From: Methylobacter sp.
GTDB taxonomy: Bacteria > Pseudomonadota > Gammaproteobacteria > Methylococcales > Methylomonadaceae
Assembly: GCF_030680395.1 (NCBI RefSeq)
Contig: NZ_JAUXVR010000042.1
Coordinates: 62,001-126,000, forward strand
Direction of reading: 5' to 3'
DNA length: 64,000 bases
Shown: one piece after another, positions 9,284 through 19,050 of the stretch
Layout of the letters: every line of letters begins with the position of its first letter
Position numbering within the stretch: position 1 is the stretch's first letter
Translations under genes and position numbers: made by a program
The notes under the pieces: model-generated
Told to the model about the DNA's origin: nothing
Databases searched by the model: none
What the model saw: the letters and a program-made list of their open reading frames with translations, nothing else

Positions 9284-11485
9284 TTATTGCTGTTGTTCTG
9301 CTGTTTCCCGTAATTTTTGTCGAGTTTGTTCGAACAGTGCGGACAAGCCTGCGCAAGGGTTTGGAGTATCCAGTGCTTTAAGTAAGGCTGCTGCCAGGCC
9401 AAAATCGGGATCATTGTTCGTGGATTTATTGGAACCGCGTTTTGCAATGCCTGCGGCAATTGCTGCATCCGAACAAGCCAATTCGACCAGTTTCGGATGT
9501 AGCACGTCAGTACGGTAAACATCCAGTTGCAACAGATTGCGGTATTCGCATTGAAGTAAGGTTGGATTATCGCTGTAGCAGCCTGTTTGGCTAACCGGTT
9601 TTCCCGACGGTAATGCCGTATTGGCAGAGCTCATACGCGTCTGAAATGCGCTGAATTTTTCACTATCCAGTATCGGTTTAAGTGTTGATTCCAGCTTGCG
9701 CTGTTGCTGCTCGTTCCAATCCGATATCAAGTTTTCAGCAATAAATATGCCATCGAGATTGGCTTGTGACCAATTAACACCCAGCAATTCCGCATTACGG
9801 AGTTCTGCACCCTGTAGCCCGGCCAAGGTCAAGTCCGAGCCTTGCAGTTTCGCATAGACCAAATTCGCCCCCTGAAAATTCGTCTCGCGCAAGTTCGCTC
9901 CCTGCAATTTTGCTCCGCGAAGGTCCGCGCCCTGAAGCTTCGCCCCGTTCAGGTTTGCACCTTGCAAATCCGCTCCGCGTAGATCCGCACTCTGCAATTT
10001 TGTCCAACCCAGGGCAGCCCCCTGCAGATTCGCCCCGCGCAAATCTGCGCCTTGCAGATCAGCCTCGATTAGCCCCGCCCCCTGTAATTGAGTCCCACCC
10101 AAAATTGCTCCCTGCAATTGTGTTTTATCCCAACCGACTACGCCTTGCAGCTTCGCTTTTAACAGAATCGCGCCCTGCAACTGGACGTGGCGAAGATCGG
10201 CTTTAGGTAACACGGCTCCAAAAAAATTGGCAAAGCGCAAATCGCGGTTTTGCAAATTAAGCCCATCGAATTCTTTGAAGGCTGCATCACGTACTTGTTT
10301 ATCAGGATCTATTGCCCGGATCAATAGTGATAAAGACACACCTTTGGGTACCAGTCTGGCTTCTCTGAGACTTAGGTTACGCGGAAATAAGCCCAAATTG
10401 AACCAGGAGCAGGGGCCTAGCATTACCTTAAGAATAGATGCTTCCGACTTTTCAGCCGCTGCTAGCGAGGTGCAGGAAACAATATCATATTTATGGACAG
10501 CAACACTCAGCCATGCTTCAGGTACCCTGCGGATCAACCAATCTTCGAAGTAGCTGGGAGCATCTTCAGGCATGTCCTGTTGAGATTTATCTTTATCCGG
10601 GGCGTAATAAGTTTGTACGGTAATACTGCCAGGTATGACTGCAATAATACTGATAAAAACAATCACCGGAACAGATATTAATAAGAACATCATACCCTTA
10701 GGTTCAACTCCAGATCGCAACACAGGTTGGTGGGCAATTTCACGCGCGGGCAGGTTCGGCCAACGACGCTGGATTAATCGCGTTAACCGGTTCCATCCAA
10801 GAGTGCTCAAATACCGCAGCCAAGCCGGCCAATAACCAAGCAAGCGAACGCCAAAGTTTCGCCACCATTCCCGTGCTCGGTCCTGGGGTGAGGCGATCAA
10901 CGGCCACAAGGTAATCAGCATAATTGCATCAATCCAAACCGCGAAGCGTTGCGACCAAGTGATGAATTCATCATGAAACGGTAGAAAGCGGATTTGTGCT
11001 GCCAGCAACATTAATAAAGGCAGGGCGATGACAGTAATGCCAACCACCAAGGATAACAGCCAGCGGATCAGCCAGACTTCAGAACGCCCTGCTATAAGAT
11101 GTGTGAAGGGAAAGATGAACAAGCGGTCGCGTACTTGTTGCCCGGTTGGCGCATTAGGAAGGTCGCGATCCAGATTCCAAAGCTTGCAAGACAGCAACTC
11201 CAATTGCATGAGCAGGTTGAAATGCAACAGGACTACCATCCACGGCACGAAGCAGTAAAAAGTGGTGAGCGGCAATTCCACATCCAGAATCGGCAGTTTG
11301 ACCGGACTGATGCGCAGCAGATCATCGTGCGTTGTGCCCCAGACAATGACGCCAAGATAGGTGACAAACGCCATAAATGCGACATGTAGCGCCGCCACTG
11401 TCTGAGATGCTGAGTTGGCTGCTTCCAGAAGCTTCTCGATATGCGATGAGAGTTCGTCGTTGATTGTCGGTACCGAATCAGACAT
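9284..11485 (-). CDS. Membrane-anchored pentapeptide-repeat protein
   Basis: A 733-aa protein. The N-terminal half has about four membrane segments (LHVAFMAFVTYLGVIVWG; TTFYCFVPWMVVLLHFNLL; LSLVVGITVIALPLLMLLAA; MMFLLISVPVIVFISIIAVIP). Residues from about 405 to 575 form a long pentapeptide-repeat solenoid of the A(D/N)LxGA type, in which LQGADLRGANLQGA-like units recur and a Gln-Gly pair marks nearly every turn. The final 150 residues are non-repetitive. Such proteins fold as a quadrilateral beta-helix, but the biological role is unknown. Confidence 0.85.
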   Translation of the reverse strand: MSDSVPTINDELSSHIEKLLEAANSASQTVAALHVAFMAFVTYLGVIVWGTTHDDLLRISPVKLPILDVELPLTTFYCFVPWMVVLLHFNLLMQLELLSCKLWNLDRDLPNAPTGQQVRDRLFIFPFTHLIAGRSEVWLIRWLLSLVVGITVIALPLLMLLAAQIRFLPFHDEFITWSQRFAVWIDAIMLITLWPLIASPQDRAREWWRNFGVRLLGYWPAWLRYLSTLGWNRLTRLIQRRWPNLPAREIAHQPVLRSGVEPKGMMFLLISVPVIVFISIIAVIPGSITVQTYYAPDKDKSQQDMPEDAPSYFEDWLIRRVPEAWLSVAVHKYDIVSCTSLAAAEKSEASILKVMLGPCSWFNLGLFPRNLSLREARLVPKGVSLSLLIRAIDPDKQVRDAAFKEFDGLNLQNRDLRFANFFGAVLPKADLRHVQLQGAILLKAKLQGVVGWDKTQLQGAILGGTQLQGAGLIEADLQGADLRGANLQGAALGWTKLQSADLRGADLQGANLNGAKLQGADLRGAKLQGANLRETNFQGANLVYAKLQGSDLTLAGLQGAELRNAELLGVNWSQANLDGIFIAENLISDWNEQQQRKLESTLKPILDSEKFSAFQTRMSSANTALPSGKPVSQTGCYSDNPTLLQCEYRNLLQLDVYRTDVLHPKLVELACSDAAIAAGIAKRGSNKSTNNDPDFGLAAALLKALDTPNPCAGLSALFEQTRQKLRETAEQQQ

Positions 11486-11889
11486 GGCGATTGAGATAGT
11501 TATTGAGGATGCTTAATTTTGTGAAGTATAAATCAAATGAGGCAGTTCATATGAACTCAACGCAGCTATCATTTGTGCAGCCCACAAACCTGCTATCAAT
11601 CAAAATCCTCATTTACTCCAGCCGTTCGCGCATTCCATGCCAAAGCGCAAAGTTAAACCGACCGTCTGATGTGTGACTCAAAACCATTTGTTGAATATTT
11701 TTTGAACTTAATGGTGTTGCTTTAGGATAGATTAACGCTAGCGGAGTTCCAAAAATGCAGTGGTGCAATGTGGGTGTGATAGCCTCTACTTTGAGATGAT
11801 CGGCCATTGTTCTTGCTGATAAATTGGCTTCGACCGAGGGCCGAGGGCGTGAGTCTATTGTGAATAATTTCTTTTTGTGTGAAAAACTA

Positions 11890-12573
11890 TTAAAAACTAT
11901 CAGCCTTTGCCCGCGCTTCTTTTGCCCCTGCAAAATCCTGCTGTATTTCTCTGGCGTGAGCTATCAATAACCAACAGTGCTTTTTCAACGCATTATCCGT
12001 AGAAGCCAACAACGCGGATTTTTTTGCCAAATCTTCTGCCAAACGTGGTTTTGACTGTTGTAACCTTAATAAGGCCAACTTATAAAACAAAGTCGCATTT
12101 CTGGGTTCAATTCTGATGGCGCGTTCAATTGAGGCGGCTGCCGAATCAAGATCACCGGCTTTACTGTTTTGATTGGCTGCTGAAACCAGGGCACCTACTA
12201 CAGGCGACAACCGAACTGTAGCTTCTATTGGCTGAAACGGTGTTAATTCCGAAGGAGACGGAGGTGGTGGTGATGACGGTTCCAGTGCGTCTAATGTAGC
12301 AGGCTCTGTAGGTGTCGGTTCTGAAGATGGCAGCTCTGAAGGAACCAATGGTTCGGACTTTATTGCCGAGAAGTCTTTAAGCGGCTGCGTTTTAACAGTT
12401 TCTTTAGATACAGAGCCAGACGGCCTGGCTTTTTTTTGTGAACTGGGCGAAGGTTTTTGACTCTTCGGTTGCCCCCCGTAAACTGGAGCCGGAGGCTGCG
12501 AACCATAAAACTCAGCGCAACCGGCGAGAAAAGACGGCAGCGCGCAAATTATAACTAATCGTTTAAGTAACAT
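11890..12573 (-). CDS. Putative lipoprotein with TPR-like repeats
   Basis: A 227-aa protein with a lipoprotein signal (MLLKRLVIICALPSFLAGC; lipobox LAGC with the lipidated Cys at residue 19). A low-complexity Pro/Ser/Glu-rich linker (about 25-115) follows, then a C-terminal helical region with TPR character (AGDLDSAAASIERAIRIEPRNATLFYKLALLRLQQSKPRLAEDLAKKSALLA). It probably sits on the inner face of the outer membrane as a scaffold. It begins 3 bp after the CheZ-like gene ends, so the two are cotranscribed. Confidence 0.75.
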   Translation of the reverse strand: MLLKRLVIICALPSFLAGCAEFYGSQPPAPVYGGQPKSQKPSPSSQKKARPSGSVSKETVKTQPLKDFSAIKSEPLVPSELPSSEPTPTEPATLDALEPSSPPPPSPSELTPFQPIEATVRLSPVVGALVSAANQNSKAGDLDSAAASIERAIRIEPRNATLFYKLALLRLQQSKPRLAEDLAKKSALLASTDNALKKHCWLLIAHAREIQQDFAGAKEARAKADSF

Positions 12574-12576
12574 CGT

Positions 12577-13116
12577 TTAAAAAAGCTCTATATTATCGGA
12601 CTGATCTTCTTCTTGATGCGCATTTTTTATCGCAAGCGCTTCCTCTACAGACTTACCCTCTACAATAGCGTCGAACATCAGTTTTTCAGATTCCATTGTG
12701 TATCGGGAACGGATTTGATGCTGGAATTGCCTCCATTCAACCGGGTTATAAAGGCGATTTGGATCTTCTACCAGTTCAGATAAGCCCTTCAGATTTGAGG
12801 TGACATGTTGCAAACATTGCTGCATCCGATCATAAAACTGAAAAGCAATAATAGATGACTGAATTTTGTCGGTTGTTTCCGAGCAGCAAACTATTGCTTC
12901 ATCCCTTACTTTGCAAGAATCAAGGGCGAGCAGATGCGTATTAATGGCCTGCATATGTTCAACAATGGAAGTAAACGATTCTGTTAGCGTATTGACCGAC
13001 AAATCCGCGTCATTCAACATATCTTCAACTTGAATAGCCGATAAAATGAGCATTTTTGACGTTTCCCTTACTTGGGTCCAATCAAGGTCTGGGTTGTACG
13101 AGTTCGAATTAGACAT
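12577..13116 (-). CDS. CheZ-like protein (putative phosphatase of a response regulator)
   Basis: A 179-aa helical cytoplasmic protein that is not a full-length CheZ. It contains IIAFQFYDRMQQCLQHV around residues 89-105. This matches the CheZ catalytic helix, in which an Asp and a Gln four residues later (Asp96 and Gln100 here) promote dephosphorylation of CheY. The rest is not clearly alignable by eye. No chemotaxis genes are adjacent; its operon partner is a lipoprotein. The assignment rests on one motif. Confidence 0.5.
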   Translation of the reverse strand: MSNSNSYNPDLDWTQVRETSKMLILSAIQVEDMLNDADLSVNTLTESFTSIVEHMQAINTHLLALDSCKVRDEAIVCCSETTDKIQSSIIAFQFYDRMQQCLQHVTSNLKGLSELVEDPNRLYNPVEWRQFQHQIRSRYTMESEKLMFDAIVEGKSVEEALAIKNAHQEEDQSDNIELF

Positions 13117-13413
13117 ACTTTAATACCAAGTAAAGATTTGTATAAGTAAAGACTGAAAAAGGTTGACGCTTTTTAATCTTATGTATCACTTAAGAGAAGC
13201 CCCCTTTAAACATTAAAATTTGGCACAATTATAGCAAGTATACCGTCTGGCGGTGTTATTTAAATAAAACCAAGCGCCCAGGGTAAGATTAAGCGCATGG
13301 ATGTTTTGTTGTAGCATAGGCTTTCACATAATAAAGCTTTTAAAAATGCACCTAGGTTTTAACTTGGCCGCCATTTACAATAGCTGTACTTTGTAGAAAT
13401 TTTCTGTCGTTAT

Positions 13414-15078
13414 ATGTCTAAAAGATCCCTCCTTTTATTAATTCTCTTTGCCATCCTTGCATTAGTCACCGTCGCCGTTTATTTTTTACCGACCTCGCTA
13501 CAAAAAGCCGATATTACCCCGCCTGCGACGGTTTTTAACCGGTCAGGAGAAACTGTGGCTGTGGAAAAACCTTGTTCTAACGAACATCCCGAATGGCGGC
13601 AAGCGCAAGTCATTGACGGCGTAAAAATCGATGAGGCCTTGGCGTGCGAACCGGACAATCCTTACGACATTGCGGTTGCGGTTAAAGGCGCCAACAACGT
13701 GTCGATGCAGACTTTGATGCAGACGCATCTGGCTCAGGACGCATTGACCCTGTCTGATGATCTGGATGGCGATGGCGACCCCGACATCATTCGTATCAAA
13801 CTGGAAATTGCGGAGCTTAACGGCGCAAGTCCCGATGGCGATTTCCTGATTAACACGTTCGACATTGCCCCCGGCATCCAGCCTGGGCTTTGGGTGTTCG
13901 CGCCCAAAGCCAGCGGCATGGCGCTTAAAAACTTTAATTCGGTAGTCGCCAATCCGTTACTGCGTGCGCCATCGCCGGTGATTCGTGTTGAGCAGGGCGA
14001 CAAGGTTTATATCACGCTGGAAAATACCCATTATTTACCGCATACCATTCATCTTCATGGTGTGGATCATTCCTGGGTAACCGCTGCCGGTGACGATAAC
14101 GACGGTATGGAGGAACACCCGGTGTTCCCCGGCAAAAGTCATACCTATGAAATCCAGCCCCGGCATGCCGGAACCATGTTTTATCATTGCCACGTACAAA
14201 CCGCCCAACATTATATGATGGGCTTGAACGGCATGTTTATCGTCGAAGAAAACCGGCCGAATAATTGGGTGCAAACCTTTAATATCGGCGCAGGTCAAGT
14301 GCGTCACCCAGCGGTAGCGGTGCAAAAATCCTACAGTCAGGAATACGATTTGTATTATCAGTCCGTTGATAAAAAACTGGCACAAATCATACAGGGTGCG
14401 AATGATCCAAGACTGATCGCACACCGAATGAGCCGCGAATACAACATGACCGAATCGTTTGAAAACTACTTCATGCTGAACGGCCACTCCTTCCCCTACA
14501 CGCTGAGGGACGCGGTGATCGTCGCCAATGACAATGAAGATATAAAACTGCATGTCGCCAACGCCCAACGCTCTTTGGTAGCGCTGCATATCCACGGTCA
14601 TAAGGCCACCATCACCGCTTATGACGGCGTTGAACAACCGGCCGGATTGCAGATCACGCGGGACGTATTCGACATCGCTCCGGCGCAACGGCTTGATTTG
14701 CGTCTGCGCACCCAAAACAACGGCTTGGACAGCTACGGCCCCGGCTTGTGGATGTTTCATGACCATGTGCCGACCGGCACCACTACCGACGGCATGGAGC
14801 CGGGCGGCAACATGGCGATCCTTGCCTATAAGCCGTTGCTTGACGAGCAAGGCATGCCGAAAATGCATGATACCTTGCTCGATCAGGTATTTAACAAAGA
14901 TTATTATGCAAAAAAACAGGCCGTGTGGGGTGAAGGCGATTTTGCGCCGTTACTCGGAGAAGCCGGGTTAATTGCGCCTGATTATGTTCGCATCATCGTT
15001 TTTGGCTTGGCGGCCGGATTAGCCATAGGACTGCTTGTTTTTGTGGCGCTGATTTACAAACGGAAACAAAAGCTATGA
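13414..15078 (+). CDS. Two-domain multicopper oxidase, membrane-anchored
   Basis: A 554-aa exported protein with an N-terminal signal/anchor (residues 5-25) and a C-terminal membrane helix (about 525-548). Copper motifs appear as HTIHLHG (about residue 210), FYHCHVQTAQHYMMG (about 257), LHIHGH (about 391) and WMFHDH (about 446). The HCHxxxxxHxxMG type-1 copper motif is therefore in the first domain and not at the C-terminus as in laccases, resembling two-domain oxidases. A calcium-loop-like DDLDGDGDPD lies near residue 115. The stop overlaps the ATG of the downstream cupredoxin gene, implying a joint function. Substrate unknown. Confidence 0.82.
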   Translation: MSKRSLLLLILFAILALVTVAVYFLPTSLQKADITPPATVFNRSGETVAVEKPCSNEHPEWRQAQVIDGVKIDEALACEPDNPYDIAVAVKGANNVSMQTLMQTHLAQDALTLSDDLDGDGDPDIIRIKLEIAELNGASPDGDFLINTFDIAPGIQPGLWVFAPKASGMALKNFNSVVANPLLRAPSPVIRVEQGDKVYITLENTHYLPHTIHLHGVDHSWVTAAGDDNDGMEEHPVFPGKSHTYEIQPRHAGTMFYHCHVQTAQHYMMGLNGMFIVEENRPNNWVQTFNIGAGQVRHPAVAVQKSYSQEYDLYYQSVDKKLAQIIQGANDPRLIAHRMSREYNMTESFENYFMLNGHSFPYTLRDAVIVANDNEDIKLHVANAQRSLVALHIHGHKATITAYDGVEQPAGLQITRDVFDIAPAQRLDLRLRTQNNGLDSYGPGLWMFHDHVPTGTTTDGMEPGGNMAILAYKPLLDEQGMPKMHDTLLDQVFNKDYYAKKQAVWGEGDFAPLLGEAGLIAPDYVRIIVFGLAAGLAIGLLVFVALIYKRKQKL

Positions 15079-15731
15079 AATGTTTAGTGACACTCTTGAT
15101 AATGCTGGGCTTGCATTCCCACGCGGCACTTGGGGATGAGACCATGGCAATGATGCATCACGGCAGCATGATGATGGATGAAAAAGGCATGATCATGAAT
15201 GCCAACAGCGACAACCTGCCCAAAGACTGCCCGAAGATTTCAGGCGATGTCAACATCACCATCCATGCCGGTCAGAAACACGCACTGAAATTTCCAGGCA
15301 AAATGTTTGCCTTCGACAATCAGGAATGGGATGTTGCGCCCTGCTCCCGGATTAACATCACCTTTATTAATGATGACCAAATACGCCATCAATTAATGAT
15401 TCACGGCTTGCCGGGCTATTTATACCCTCAGGGCATGTTTCACCTCGAACTTTACGGCCAAGGCGAATTGAAGGCTTCGCTGATCGTGCCCAGCCAGAAA
15501 AAAACCTATCTGGTGCATTGCGAATTGGCGCAACATATGGAAAAAGGTATGAAGGCGCAATTAAAAGTCGATGGCGGTGATGGAGATTTGCCCAGTATTC
15601 CCGGTATCAGTAAGCCGGTCAAAGCCGACATTTATCCGGTGGATTGGGGGCAAACAGCTTGGGCGGTCTTGATTCTATGTGTATTGATAGGCTGCGTTAT
15701 CCCGTTTTTTGTCATAAAAAATAAATTCTAG
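15075..15731 (+). CDS. Membrane-anchored cupredoxin-domain protein
   Basis: A 218-aa protein with a signal peptide, a Met/His-rich stretch (MAMMHHGSMMMDEKGMIM, about residues 24-42), a cupredoxin domain (about 55-170) with type-1 copper ligands His (IRHQLMIHG), Cys and His (LVHCELAQHMEKGM) and a following Met, and a C-terminal membrane helix (WAVLILCVLIGCVIPFFVI). It overlaps the multicopper oxidase gene by 4 bp (ATGA). It is a likely electron donor or copper-delivery partner of that oxidase, facing the periplasm. Confidence 0.82.
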   Translation: MKCLVTLLIMLGLHSHAALGDETMAMMHHGSMMMDEKGMIMNANSDNLPKDCPKISGDVNITIHAGQKHALKFPGKMFAFDNQEWDVAPCSRINITFINDDQIRHQLMIHGLPGYLYPQGMFHLELYGQGELKASLIVPSQKKTYLVHCELAQHMEKGMKAQLKVDGGDGDLPSIPGISKPVKADIYPVDWGQTAWAVLILCVLIGCVIPFFVIKNKF

Positions 15732-15753
15732 GTATTGGCCGATTAATTAACGC

Positions 15754-15774
15754 ACACGAAGAATTCGTGTTTTC
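15754..15774 (+). terminator. Probable terminator after the oxidase-cupredoxin pair
   Basis: A perfect 7-bp stem ACACGAA/TTCGTGT with a GAA loop, followed by a short T run, 23 bp after the cupredoxin stop. Confidence 0.5.
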
Positions 15775-15857
15775 GGGGTGTTTTTTGGCTTGCATAATAC
15801 TATCAAATACTAAGCTAACGCTTACCTAACCCAGATGATTTTACTTTAGAGGCTTTT

Positions 15858-16838
15858 ATGAAACAGTTATTGTCAGTCATTATAGTTTTCATCATGTTAG
15901 TTGTGAGCCACAGCGCATCGGCACGCGAACAATCCACAAAATCCACCAAGAAAGATGCGTTACAGTGTGCAGCCTTCAGTCCCTATGTAGGCAAGCTCAA
16001 CCCCGATTACGGCGCGCATCCGTCCAAAGAGTTAATTAACCAGCTACTGGACAAATTAATCAAAGACACTCCTTTCCGTTGCATCATGACCTACGGAGTT
16101 ATGAATGGCCTGGAATACACCTTCGCCGCCGCCGAGGCACGGCATATCAAGGTCATTGCGATCATCTGGCTGGATGATGACATAGCCGTCAATTCACGCT
16201 CCATAGCCAGCGGCATTGAAGTGGCAAAAGCTTTCCCCAAAACCATCATAAAATTAAGCTGCGGTTCCGAAGTCAGAACCCGTCACGATTATGCCTTTGA
16301 TGGCGAAATCAGCCGCTGCATAGACAGTTTGCGCAAAGCAGGCGTATCCCAACCCATCACCACCATAGATACTTGGTGGGAATGGTGCAACCGCGTTTCG
16401 CCCTGCCACCAAACCAATTTCGGCGCGCAAGTCGACTGGATAGGCATCAATGTTTTCCCGTGGTGGGAAAACAAACATTCCGATGTTCTTCCCTGCACTC
16501 CGGCCAAAAAGGCGGCTGATTTTCATATAGCCAGACTTGAAGATATTCGCCGCACTTATCCCGGCAAAGAAGTGATTCTGACAGAATTCGGCTGGCCGAA
16601 CGGCCCCGAAGGCGGCATTGAAACCAATAAGTTCACCCAGCAGCGTTGCGGCGTTGCCGGCAAGAAAAACCAAGCTCTGGTCGTTAAATCAACCTTCAAA
16701 AAATTGGCTGAAAAAGGCTGGTCCGGCGTAGTATTCGAGGCGTTTTCAGAAAACTGGAAGCCCAGCGAAGAAGGCGACTTCGGCAGTTTCTGGGGGATTT
16801 GCCAAGGAGAGCCGCCTTATACCTGCATAAATTTTTAG
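15858..16838 (+). CDS. Exported glycoside hydrolase family 17-like protein
   Basis: A 326-aa protein with a signal peptide (cleavage probable after SASA, residue 22) and a TIM-barrel-like body. The probable catalytic acids are Glu in KLSCGSEVRTRHD (end of strand 4) and Glu in VILTEFGWPNGPEG (strand 7), matching GH17 beta-1,3-glucanase-like enzymes. DWIGINVFPWWE lies between them. It likely acts on a beta-glucan in the periplasm or cell envelope. The substrate is inferred only from family. Confidence 0.78.
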   Translation: MKQLLSVIIVFIMLVVSHSASAREQSTKSTKKDALQCAAFSPYVGKLNPDYGAHPSKELINQLLDKLIKDTPFRCIMTYGVMNGLEYTFAAAEARHIKVIAIIWLDDDIAVNSRSIASGIEVAKAFPKTIIKLSCGSEVRTRHDYAFDGEISRCIDSLRKAGVSQPITTIDTWWEWCNRVSPCHQTNFGAQVDWIGINVFPWWENKHSDVLPCTPAKKAADFHIARLEDIRRTYPGKEVILTEFGWPNGPEGGIETNKFTQQRCGVAGKKNQALVVKSTFKKLAEKGWSGVVFEAFSENWKPSEEGDFGSFWGICQGEPPYTCINF

Positions 16839-17229
16839 AGCATAAATGCGCTGAAAACCTACTGAAGCGCATTAATATCAAACATCTATCACAAACGATG
16901 CGCCTCGTGCTTGGGCGCGTCCTACGCCCCTGCTAACTGAAAACTAAAATCCGATTATTCATTATAATCATCGCGGTTTATAATCTGCATCTTCTGAATC
17001 TTGCTGTGCATAGGATGCGCTTTGTTCCTCTGCATTCCCTATTGCATTAAATATTAACCCTTGAGATACGTGGCATGACCTTGTCGCCTACGACTGCATG
17101 GATGCAGGAGGTAGAGTAATGCAGGAGCAATTACCGAAAGCGCCTACTTTTGGTGCTCGGACAATCATGGTCAGAGGAATAAAACCTGTGCGCGTTTTCG
17201 ATTATCGATCTTTTTGAGAACAGTTTTAA
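16839..17229. other. Intergenic region, nothing firm
   Basis: About 390 bp with no supported gene. A small stem (AATGCGCT/AGCGCATT) lies just after the GH17-like stop and could help termination. Several AT-rich stretches before 17230 may hold the carboxypeptidase promoter, but no pair of boxes stands out. Confidence 0.5.
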
Positions 17230-18417
17230 ATGACTAAAGTTAAACTAACGCTACTTATTTTAAATGCCGTATGGCTATTTGCAGTGTCCGAAGTCAGTTA
17301 TGGCCGTCATGCCGCCATTATTATCGACGCGGACAACGGCAATGTTTTGCATGAAGTAGACGCAACTCAGTCATGGTATCCTGCCTCGCTCACAAAACTG
17401 ATGACGCTGTACATGACATTTGATGCCTTAAAAGCAGGTCAAATTCATCTGTACGACACCTTAACCGCATCAACTCACGCGTCACAACAACCCAATAGCA
17501 AACTGGGTTTGAGGCGCGGCGAGCATTTAACCGTCGAAGATGCTGTTTTAGCCATTATTACCCGTTCTGCGAATGATGCGTCTGTTGTTCTTGCCGAACA
17601 TCTGGGTAACACGGAACAGGATTTTGCCGTTAATATGACGGCAAAAGCGCATTCATTGGGCATGTACAACACCAATTTCATGAACGCGACCGGCCTTCCC
17701 AATAACTGGCAAGTCACCACATCCAGAGATATGGCTGTTCTGGCATGGAAAGCACAGCGCAACTTTCCCGAGTATTATCATTACTTTGCTGCACACAGTT
17801 TTAACTTCAGAGGTGCCGAACTACGCGGTATCAACAAGTTTACAGCCAATTATCCCGGCGCCGAAGGCATGAAAACAGGATTCACCTGCGGCTCCGGTTT
17901 CAACCTGATCGGCGCGGCGCATCAGAATGGCAGACACCTGATCGGCGTAGTCATGGGCGGCATGACCAGCAAAGAACGCTATCAGTTAATGATGCAAAAA
18001 ATGGATGCCAGTTTCGCTAACCTAACCAGCTTCGATCCAGTCAGAAATATCACCACCATGCCTGTAAGCGCAGCAGGCAGTCCGCCCTATCAACTTGATT
18101 GCGGTAATGGAGGCGCTACGCATTCAATACCAGCCTCTAATCGTGTTAACTATACGCCTAAGCGTAGACATATCAGCCGAATCAAAACCAGTACCCGAGG
18201 CACTAAAACGACTCGGCCTAAAACTGTTGCCCGGACCAAGACCAGTATCAAGCCCGTTAACAAAAGCAAGCTTTTGCCAAAAGCCGCCAAACAGGCCAAG
18301 GCCAGTGTAAAACCTGTCAGTAATCTCCAGGTTAAAAATAAAAACTTTCATAAACCCAAAGCCGACACTAAAGCATCGGCCAAAACAAAGAGTACGCAAA
18401 AAGTCGCGCTCCATTAA
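17230..18417 (+). CDS. D-alanyl-D-alanine carboxypeptidase (penicillin-binding, S11 family)
   Basis: A 395-aa periplasmic serine peptidase that trims the terminal D-Ala of peptidoglycan pentapeptides. Signal peptide at residues 1-25. The three penicillin-binding motifs are present: SLTK (PASLTKLMTLYMTFDALK), SAN (ITRSANDASVVLAEH) and KTG (EGMKTGFTCGSGFNLIG). In place of the usual beta domain and amphipathic anchor, the last 110 residues are a low-complexity, Lys/Thr/Ser/Pro-rich basic tail that may bind cell wall or polyanions. Confidence 0.9.
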   Translation: MTKVKLTLLILNAVWLFAVSEVSYGRHAAIIIDADNGNVLHEVDATQSWYPASLTKLMTLYMTFDALKAGQIHLYDTLTASTHASQQPNSKLGLRRGEHLTVEDAVLAIITRSANDASVVLAEHLGNTEQDFAVNMTAKAHSLGMYNTNFMNATGLPNNWQVTTSRDMAVLAWKAQRNFPEYYHYFAAHSFNFRGAELRGINKFTANYPGAEGMKTGFTCGSGFNLIGAAHQNGRHLIGVVMGGMTSKERYQLMMQKMDASFANLTSFDPVRNITTMPVSAAGSPPYQLDCGNGGATHSIPASNRVNYTPKRRHISRIKTSTRGTKTTRPKTVARTKTSIKPVNKSKLLPKAAKQAKASVKPVSNLQVKNKNFHKPKADTKASAKTKSTQKVALH

Positions 18418-18457
18418 GTTAAATCGTTCGCAATAGGCCAGCTTCATCTAAATGTAT

Positions 18458-18892
18458 TTATCGCATTTCACAAGCCGGCAATACAACGCCCTCAATATGT
18501 ATAAATAACTCGTCATACCAAGAGGTATCGCTACGCGCTACCTCCGACTTCCCGCCTGACACCCTTCGGGTTAATGTAAACCCGTTCCTGACAGATTTAC
18601 GCCGGACCCGTCCGATCGCAAAACGAATCCAAAAACCATGGCTGGTAATATTCAATCCAACCGCAATCTTGCCATAGCAAGGTAGATGAAGACCGATATT
18701 TTTCCGGCCCCTCCCCCAAATAATGACAATGCTTGGCTGTGCTGGCTGGCTAATGTTTATTTCGCTCATGTCATTGACAATCACGGCTATCTTTAAGCCC
18801 TCACGGTTGGCGAGAATGTGATTGAGCAGCGTGGTTTTACCCGCACCTAAAAAGCCGGACAAAACGGTGACCGGTAAGCGTTTTTCAGTCAT
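18458..18892 (-). pseudogene. Truncated COG0523 (CobW/ZigA-type) GTPase
   Basis: The first 46 codons are a good COG0523 metallochaperone N-terminus ([42 protein letters not shown]; Walker [10 protein letters not shown]). After that the frame reads into unrelated sequence containing repeat-like DNA (about 18495-18730). The CxCC motif and GTPase C-terminal half are missing (144 aa against 320-400). The neighbourhood (TonB receptor, Zur) suggests it was a zinc-starvation GTPase. It is probably non-functional. Confidence 0.75.
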
Positions 18893-19050
18893 AAATAGTC
18901 TGTGTGATCGTGCTTACGTTGTTGGTTGATTTTCTTGCTCAGCCAAATAGTTTGCCCGTTTTATTAAAAGCGATACCGTGTAAGGTGCAGCCCAAGTGTT
19001 TTTTTTGCGCACAAAAATTGGGACGGGTTGATGGATTTTTAACACGTTCA

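Noticed and set aside
9910-10206. Plus-strand frame inside the pentapeptide-repeat gene
   Set aside because: It is a by-product of the repetitive coding sequence on the other strand.
11613-11933. 106-aa minus-strand frame downstream of the TPR lipoprotein gene
   Set aside because: It overlaps the lipoprotein 3' end by 44 bp, has no ribosome site and no recognised motif. It probably arises by chance.
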